Source of the DNA: Bacillota bacterium
GTDB taxonomy: Bacteria; Bacillota; Clostridia; Lachnospirales; Lachnospiraceae
Length of the DNA stretch: 28,747 bases
Assembly (NCBI GenBank): GCA_023428885.1
Contig: JAEYWQ010000313.1
Span: 1-28,747 of the forward strand
Direction: 5' to 3'
Part shown: one piece after another, positions 24,556-28,747 of the stretch
Layout of the letters: the number at the start of each line of letters is the position of its first letter
How positions within the stretch are numbered: the first letter of the stretch is position 1
Notes under the pieces: model-generated
Told to the model about the DNA's origin: nothing
The model's database searches: none
What the model saw: only the letters and a program-made list of their open reading frames with translations
Program-made: the position numbers and the translations under genes

Positions 24556-25515
24556 CTAGTCGTCGCTCAAATTTAATGATAATCCAAGCTCCTTGAGCTT
24601 AGCTAGTACTTCTTCTAATGACTTGCGTCCAAGGTTTCTAACCTTCATCATATCTTCAGACGTTCTGTTACAAAGTTCTTCGACTGTGTTGATACCGGCT
24701 CTCTTCAAACAGTTGTAAGAACGAACAGATAATTCTAACTCGTCGATATTCATCTCTAACACTTTTTCTTTTTCATTATCTTCTTTTTCTACCATAACTT
24801 CTGCAGTTTTAGCATTCTCGGAAAGATCTATGAAAGAATTCAAGTGCTCGCTTAATACCTTAGCAGCAAGACTCACAGCTTCATCTGGAACTAGAGTTCC
24901 ATTGGTAAACACATCAAGTGTCAGCTTATCGAAGTCGGTAATCTGACCAACACGTGTATTCTCAACTGTTAAATTAACACGTTCAACAGGTGTGTAGATA
25001 GAGTCAACTGCGATGACACCGATTGGTAGATCATCGTTTTTGTTCTTATCTGCACTGATATAACCTCTGCCTCTTGTAATTGTGAGTTCCATGTACAGCT
25101 TGCTATCGGAGCCGCCGTTTAATGTAGCAATTACTAAATCAGGATTTAATATCTCAATATCAGGATCAGCTTGAATATCGCCTGCTCTTACAACGCCTTC
25201 GCCTTCAAACTCAATGTATGCGGTCTTTGGCTCATTTGTCTCGCTTGTGTTCTTGATTGCCAGGCTCTTGATGTTCATGATAATTTCAGTTACGTCTTCC
25301 TTTACGCCAGGAATGCCTGAAAACTCATGTACAACACCATCAATCTTAACTTGACTGACAGCAGCACCAGGTAAAGATGAAAGCATAATTCTTCTCAAAG
25401 AATTGCCGAGAGTTGTACCGTAACCTCGCTCAAGTGGTTCAACTACAAAACGGCCATATTTCTTATCTTCTGAAATTTCAGCTATCTCAATTTTTGGTTT
25501 TTCAAAATCAAACAC
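24556..25515 (-). CDS. rpoA: RNA polymerase alpha subunit
   Basis: A 319-residue subunit. The N-terminal domain (1-230) dimerises and nucleates RNAP assembly (GRFVVEPLERGYGTTLGNSL, then RRIMLSSLPGAAV). The C-terminal domain (about 250-315) binds UP elements and activators (LELSVRSYNCLKRAGINTVE, then RNLGRKSLEEVLAKLKELGL). Start choice: a TTG at 25554 gives a longer frame, but the GTG at 25515 yields the family N-terminus (M)FDFEKPKIEIAEIS and has AAGGAGGG 6 nt upstream. It lies between rpsD and rplQ as in most Firmicutes. Confidence 0.97.
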   Translation of the reverse strand: MFDFEKPKIEIAEISEDKKYGRFVVEPLERGYGTTLGNSLRRIMLSSLPGAAVSQVKIDGVVHEFSGIPGVKEDVTEIIMNIKSLAIKNTSETNEPKTAYIEFEGEGVVRAGDIQADPDIEILNPDLVIATLNGGSDSKLYMELTITRGRGYISADKNKNDDLPIGVIAVDSIYTPVERVNLTVENTRVGQITDFDKLTLDVFTNGTLVPDEAVSLAAKVLSEHLNSFIDLSENAKTAEVMVEKEDNEKEKVLEMNIDELELSVRSYNCLKRAGINTVEELCNRTSEDMMKVRNLGRKSLEEVLAKLKELGLSLNLSDD

Positions 25516-25566
25516 AGTAGACCCTCCTTCTGGGTTTTTCCGAGGATAAACCAAACAATAAAATTA

Positions 25567-26163
25567 TTATTTGGAGTATAACTCGACGATAAGCATTTCA
25601 TTTACAGGTACATCGATCTGATCTCTGCTAGGAATTTCCTTTACAGTGCCTGTTAAGTTCTCATGGTCAGCTTCTAACCATGCTGGTACAGTTCTTCCAC
25701 CAGTTACTTCTAAAATATCTTTATATCTTTGAGCTGATTTGCATTTTTCCTTAATGGAGATTACATCGCCAGCTTTCACTTGGTAAGATGGGATGTTAAC
25801 ACATTTGCCATTTACTAAAACATGCTTATGATCTACGATCTGTCTAGCTTCTGTTCTAGTTCTACCATATCCTAAACGGAACATTACGTTGTCAAGTCTT
25901 AACTCTAAAAGAATCATTAAGTTCTCGCCAGTTGTACCGAATTTTAACTTCTTAGCTCTATCAAAGTTGTTTCTAAAAGGCTTCTCTAAAACACCATAGA
26001 TAAACTTAGCTTTTTGCTTTTCTCTTAACTGTGTTCCATACTCGCTTACTTTTTTACCTGCTCTTGCGAAGTTTCTATTGGACTTCTTATCAATTCCTAA
26101 GAATGTTGGTTCAAGTCCAAGACTTCTACATCTCTTTAATACAGGACTCATATCTCTTGCCAT
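25567..26163 (-). CDS. rpsD: 30S ribosomal protein S4
   Basis: A 198-residue primary 16S rRNA-binding protein. It starts ARDMSPVLKRCRSLGLEPTF and lacks the CxxC zinc-ribbon cysteines (C-minus form). The S4 RNA-binding fold at about 90-150 is clear (RLDNVMFRLGYGRTRTEARQ, VDHKHVLVNGKCVNIPSYQV). S4 is the autogenous repressor of the alpha operon in E. coli, which bears on the leader found before rpsM. The Shine-Dalgarno AGGAGG lies 9 nt before the ATG, 16 nt after rpsK. Confidence 0.98.
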   Translation of the reverse strand: MARDMSPVLKRCRSLGLEPTFLGIDKKSNRNFARAGKKVSEYGTQLREKQKAKFIYGVLEKPFRNNFDRAKKLKFGTTGENLMILLELRLDNVMFRLGYGRTRTEARQIVDHKHVLVNGKCVNIPSYQVKAGDVISIKEKCKSAQRYKDILEVTGGRTVPAWLEADHENLTGTVKEIPSRDQIDVPVNEMLIVELYSK

Positions 26164-26179
26164 CTTAAATTACCTCCTA

Positions 26180-26578
26180 TTAGACTCTTCTGCGTTTTGG
26201 TGGTCTACATCCGTTATGAGGAACTGGAGTTACATCCTTGATGCTTGTTACTTCGATACCACAAGCCTGAAGCGCACGAATTGCTGCTTCTCTTCCTGAA
26301 CCAGGTCCCTTTACCATAACTTCTACTGATCTTAAACCATGAACTACAGCTGCTTTCGCTGCTGTTTCAGCTGCCATCTGTGCAGCATATGGAGTTGACT
26401 TCTTGGATCCTCTGAATCCTAATCCACCTGCGCTTGCCCATGAAAGAGCGTTACCTTCAGCATCTGTTAAGGTAACAATTGTATTATTAAAAGATGACTG
26501 AATGTGTGCCTGTCCACGATCAACGTTCTTCTTCACACGCTTTTTAGTCACTTTTTTAGCTGCTATCTTTTTAGCCAT
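26180..26578 (-). CDS. rpsK: 30S ribosomal protein S11
   Basis: A 132-residue protein of the 30S platform. A lysine-rich N-terminus (AAKKVTKKRVKKNVDRG) is followed by AHIQSSFNNTIVTLTDAEGN, WASAGGLGFRGSKKSTPYAA, VMVKGPGSGREAAIRAL and the terminal HNGCRPPKRRRV, all diagnostic of S11. The Shine-Dalgarno GGAGGG lies 6 nt before the ATG. It is 29 nt after rpsM. Confidence 0.98.
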   Translation of the reverse strand: MAKKIAAKKVTKKRVKKNVDRGQAHIQSSFNNTIVTLTDAEGNALSWASAGGLGFRGSKKSTPYAAQMAAETAAKAAVVHGLRSVEVMVKGPGSGREAAIRALQACGIEVTSIKDVTPVPHNGCRPPKRRRV

Positions 26579-26607
26579 TACAAACCCTCCTATTGGATTT
26601 TCTATTA

Positions 26608-26976
26608 CTATTTCTTCTTGTTAGCAACAGTACGCTTAGGACCTTTTCTAGTTCTAGCGTTTGTCTTAGTTTTCTGTCCACGAACTGGAAGACCTTTTCT
26701 ATGACGGATACCTCTGTAGCATCCAATTTCCTGTAATCTCTTGATATTCATGGCGATTTCTCTTCTTAAATCACCTTCAACGATAGTTGTTTCATCGATA
26801 ACATCACGAATCTTAGCAACTTCTTCATCAGTTAAATCTCTAACACGTGTGTCAGGATTAACGCCAGCTTTAGCAAGAATACGATTGGAGCTTACTCTAC
26901 CGATACCATATACATAAGTAAGTCCGATTTCAATACGTTTCTCTCTTGGTAAGTCTACACCACTGATACGAGCCAT
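26608..26976 (-). CDS. rpsM: 30S ribosomal protein S13
   Basis: A 122-residue protein of the 30S head that contacts the P-site tRNA and bridges to the 50S. Motifs: ARISGVDLPREKRIEIGLTY, YGIGRVSSNRILAKAGVNPD, CYRGIRHRKGLPVRGQKTKT, NARTRKGPKRTVANKKK. Start choice: an ATG at 26994 has no Shine-Dalgarno. The ATG at 26976 gives the canonical MARISG start with GGAGG about 11 nt upstream. It is the first gene of the alpha operon, here separated from rpmJ by a long structured leader. Confidence 0.98.
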   Translation of the reverse strand: MARISGVDLPREKRIEIGLTYVYGIGRVSSNRILAKAGVNPDTRVRDLTDEEVAKIRDVIDETTIVEGDLRREIAMNIKRLQEIGCYRGIRHRKGLPVRGQKTKTNARTRKGPKRTVANKKK

Positions 26977-27367
26977 GTGACCTTGCACCTCCATAATTTG
27001 ATAATTAATGCATAGTAACTTGTTTGCAACCTCATGTTGCTATTGTTTTTTACCGTGATGCACAACGCTGCCCGGTGTCTCATAAAAAAAGAGGCACCCC
27101 AAGCGGATGCCATCACGTCAGCCGCTTTAAATTGTGACGGTCACAGTCTCGCTGTGCCGAAAGAAACAAGTGACAATAACACTTGCTTCTAAAGCCGTGG
27201 TTGCCACCACTGCCCACAATATCACAATCATGCTTGATGGGTCTCCCCTTACAATTAGTTAAGAGTATAACCAACATCCGCACTTGTAACACAGAAAGCA
27301 AGAACTATTTCTATATAAGTACAATTTCGCACTCTATAAAAACAATCAAACTTAATATTCAATTGTA
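26977..27367 (-). ncRNA. structured leader with attenuator between rpmJ and rpsM (candidate r-protein leader)
   Basis: 391 nt with no supportable gene, where other bacteria have a short gap. On the minus strand a run of hairpins is visible: GUGGU/ACCAC (about 27200-27210), AAGCAAGUG/CACUUGUUU (about 27160-27190), CACAG/CUGUG with the palindrome TGTGACGGTCACA, and AAGCGG/CCGCUU (27122-27127 with 27101-27106). These lead to a terminator (27084-27111). An alternative fold pairs the terminator's second arm with a downstream segment (27091-27098 with 27074-27081), enclosed by CGUGAUG/CAUCACG (27111-27117 with 27054-27060). The two folds exclude each other, as in transcription attenuation. The effector is unknown. 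Confidence 0.6.
27084..27111 (-). terminator. intrinsic terminator inside the rpsM leader
   Basis: On the minus strand GGCATCC (27105-27111) pairs with GGGTGCC (27093-27099, one G-U pair), loop 5 nt, followed by TC and seven T's (27084-27090). It lies about 108 nt before the rpsM start, so full operon expression needs readthrough or a separate promoter. Confidence 0.75.
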
Positions 27368-27481
27368 TTAGCCTTGTCTTTGTTTGTGTTTAGGATTCTC
27401 ACAGATTACTCTGATTGCTCCCTTACGTTTAATAATTTTGCACTTTTCGCAAATTGGTTTAACTGAAGATCTAACCTTCAT
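27368..27481 (-). CDS. rpmJ: 50S ribosomal protein L36
   Basis: A 37-residue zinc-ribbon protein. It begins [20 protein letters not shown] and ends [11 protein letters not shown]. The Cys-x2-Cys (residues 11 and 14) and the later Cys27 and His32 form the C+ zinc site. The Shine-Dalgarno AGGAG lies about 9 nt before the ATG. The gene follows infA by 144 nt, in the standard infA-rpmJ order. Confidence 0.97.
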
Positions 27482-27625
27482 TACAATTCACTCCTTTCAA
27501 AAAAAGTCCGTCTATTATTATAACATTGAAGTTTATTAATAGCAAGAACTATTTTTCCTAAAAATCAACAAGTTTACTTGTCAATTTTACACTATTAGTA
27601 CCATAAAAGCAAACATTTGAATTAA

Positions 27626-27844
27626 TTACTTATCTCTCCAAATAATTCTACCTTTTGTTAAATCATAAGGTGAAAGTTCAAGTGTAACCTTGTCGCCAGG
27701 AACGATCTTAATAAAGTTCATTCTTAGCTTTCCACTAATATGAGCTAACACTCTGTGCCCATTCTCAAGTTCAACCGAAAACATTGCGTTTGGTAACTTT
27801 TCAATCACAGTTCCTTCAATTTCTACAACATCAGTCTTAGACAT
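27626..27844 (-). CDS. infA: translation initiation factor IF-1
   Basis: A 72-residue S1/OB-fold protein that occupies the 30S A site during initiation. Motifs: MSKTDVVEIEGTVIEKLPNA, FSVELENGHRVLAHISGKLR, IKIVPGDKVTLELSPYDLTK, GRIIWRDK, all standard. The Shine-Dalgarno AGGAGG lies 6 nt before the ATG. It follows map by 55 nt. The small KOW-domain gene that some clostridia carry between map and infA is absent. Confidence 0.98.
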   Translation of the reverse strand: MSKTDVVEIEGTVIEKLPNAMFSVELENGHRVLAHISGKLRMNFIKIVPGDKVTLELSPYDLTKGRIIWRDK

Positions 27845-27899
27845 TCCATACCTCCTGTTCGTCTAAATGAGATAAGATTTTTTTTGTAATCTCTATCTT

Positions 27900-28658
27900 C
27901 TAATTGGATTTCAAACTGAATATCTCAGGTTCTCCATCTGTTATTAGTATTGTATTTTCATAATGTGCGGACAACGAGCCGTCTGTAGTCACAATCGTCC
28001 ACTCATCATCCAATAAACATACACCGTATCCACCCATATTAACCATTGGCTCAATTGCCAAGGTCATTCCAGGTGTTAACAAGATTCCTCTTCGGTTTTG
28101 TCTAAAATTTGGGATTTGTGGCTCTTCATGCATGTTCTGACCAATACCATGACCTACAAGATCACGAACACAGGTAAATCCATGAGAGACCACGTAATCC
28201 TCAATTGCAGCAGAGATATCATGTAAATGATTGCCCGCTTTGGCGTATTTCATACCTTCAAAGAAACTTTGCTTTGTAACAGCAATTAACTCTTGTGTTC
28301 TAGCTGGTACCTTACCAACCGCAATTGTCCTAGCAGCATCTGAATGATATCCCTGGTAGATAACACCGGCATCCAAACTAACGATATCCCCCTCTTTGAT
28401 GATGCGTTTTTTGCTTGGTATCCCATGCACAACCTCATCATTCATCGAAACGCACACAGCAGCTGGATAACCATTATAATTTAGGAAAGAAGGAATGCAA
28501 TGATAAGAACGTATGATTTCTCTTGCAGCGATATCAAGATCGTGTGTTGAGATTCCAGGTTGAATCAATTGTTCCAACTGTTCATGCACTTTAGCAAGTA
28601 TCTTCCCTGCTTCTCTCATCAGCATAATTTCTCTTGCTGATTTAATCGTTACTGCCAT
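27900..28658 (-). CDS. map: methionine aminopeptidase, type I
   Basis: A 252-residue metalloenzyme that removes the initiator Met from nascent proteins. The five metal ligands are visible in order: Asp in SLDAG, Asp in HSDAARTI, His in VGHGIGQNMHEEP, Glu in AIEPM and Glu in HYENT; His of VVHGIPS is the conserved catalytic histidine. There is no N-terminal zinc-finger or SH3-binding extension. The Shine-Dalgarno AGGAG lies 9 nt before the ATG. It follows adk and precedes infA, the usual end of the spc operon. Confidence 0.97.
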   Translation of the reverse strand: MAVTIKSAREIMLMREAGKILAKVHEQLEQLIQPGISTHDLDIAAREIIRSYHCIPSFLNYNGYPAAVCVSMNDEVVHGIPSKKRIIKEGDIVSLDAGVIYQGYHSDAARTIAVGKVPARTQELIAVTKQSFFEGMKYAKAGNHLHDISAAIEDYVVSHGFTCVRDLVGHGIGQNMHEEPQIPNFRQNRRGILLTPGMTLAIEPMVNMGGYGVCLLDDEWTIVTTDGSLSAHYENTILITDGEPEIFSLKSN

Positions 28659-28696
28659 AACTTATCACTCCTACCTAAAACTTTCCCTATCTGACA

Positions 28697-28747
28697 TTAT
28701 CCTAGTATTTTAACTATTGCATCAAAAACTTCAGAAACGTCCATAGT
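28697..28747 (-). CDS. adk: adenylate kinase, C-terminal end only
   Basis: Seventeen codons from the window edge to a TAA at 28697-28699 read TMDVSEVFDAIVKILG. The VFDAIVKILG ending resembles the last helix of clostridial adenylate kinases. Position just before map, after secY in the spc operon, supports adk. The fragment is too short for certainty. Confidence 0.6.
   Translation of the reverse strand, partial: TMDVSEVFDAIVKILG

Noticed and set aside
27195..27215. T-box-like sequence (GGTGGCAACCACGG) in the rpsM leader
   Set aside because: It resembles the T-box core, but it folds on itself, does not pair with the terminator downstream, and a ribosomal-protein operon is an unlikely T-box target.
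27113..27301. Minus-strand 62-codon frame in the rpmJ-rpsM gap
   Set aside because: TTG start, no Shine-Dalgarno, no recognisable protein features; the interval is better explained as a structured leader.
1..28747. CRISPR array, tRNA or rRNA genes
   Set aside because: No regularly spaced identical repeats with unique spacers, and no tRNA or rRNA core sequences were seen on either strand.

Overview
The window is AT-rich and most genes lie on the minus strand. Gene order and protein features fit a clostridial Firmicute, most likely a Lachnospiraceae (cluster XIVa) relative of Lachnoclostridium phytofermentans. This rests on a long L17, a GTG-initiated RpoA, a C-minus S4 and an LPQTG surface protein with InlB-type repeats. 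The species is inferred, not proven.

Right side (about 16.6-28.7 kb, all minus strand): the end of the spc operon and the alpha operon, read from the right edge as adk (C-terminus only), map, infA, rpmJ, rpsM, rpsK, rpsD, rpoA, rplQ. Then come ecfA1-ecfA2-ecfT (energy-coupling module for vitamin/metal uptake), truA, and rplM-rpsI under a perfect consensus promoter. This widely conserved order is interrupted twice. A 391-nt non-coding stretch between rpmJ and rpsM looks like a structured leader with an attenuator. Between rplQ and ecfA1 sits a membrane GGDEF-EAL gene, preceded by about 700 nt of repeats that include a 250-nt giant inverted repeat.

Middle (about 10.1-16.4 kb): an iron-siderophore ABC importer in the order permease-permease-ATPase-lipoprotein, like B. 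subtilis yclNOPQ, behind a promoter with a Fur-like palindrome. It is followed by a PhzF-family isomerase and an AraC/GyrI-like regulator.

Left side (1-10.1 kb): a TPR protein cut by the window edge, aroA (EPSP synthase), then a surface-adhesin locus. That locus has an approximately 1800-residue VWA / InlB B-repeat / LPQTG protein, a small unknown protein upstream, and a divergent SARP/BTAD-type regulator whose C-terminus looks like a degenerate GGDEF domain. The adhesin 5' UTR carries two tandem copies of an RNA-like motif whose stems differ in sequence but keep base pairing. It matches no riboswitch class I can recall.

The best candidates for undescribed biology are the tandem UTR motif before the adhesin (about 7956-8100), the rpmJ-rpsM leader (26977-27367) and the giant inverted repeat with flanking 67-bp repeats (23368-23880). 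Several starts were moved inward from the longest reading frame on the strength of Shine-Dalgarno or promoter position.
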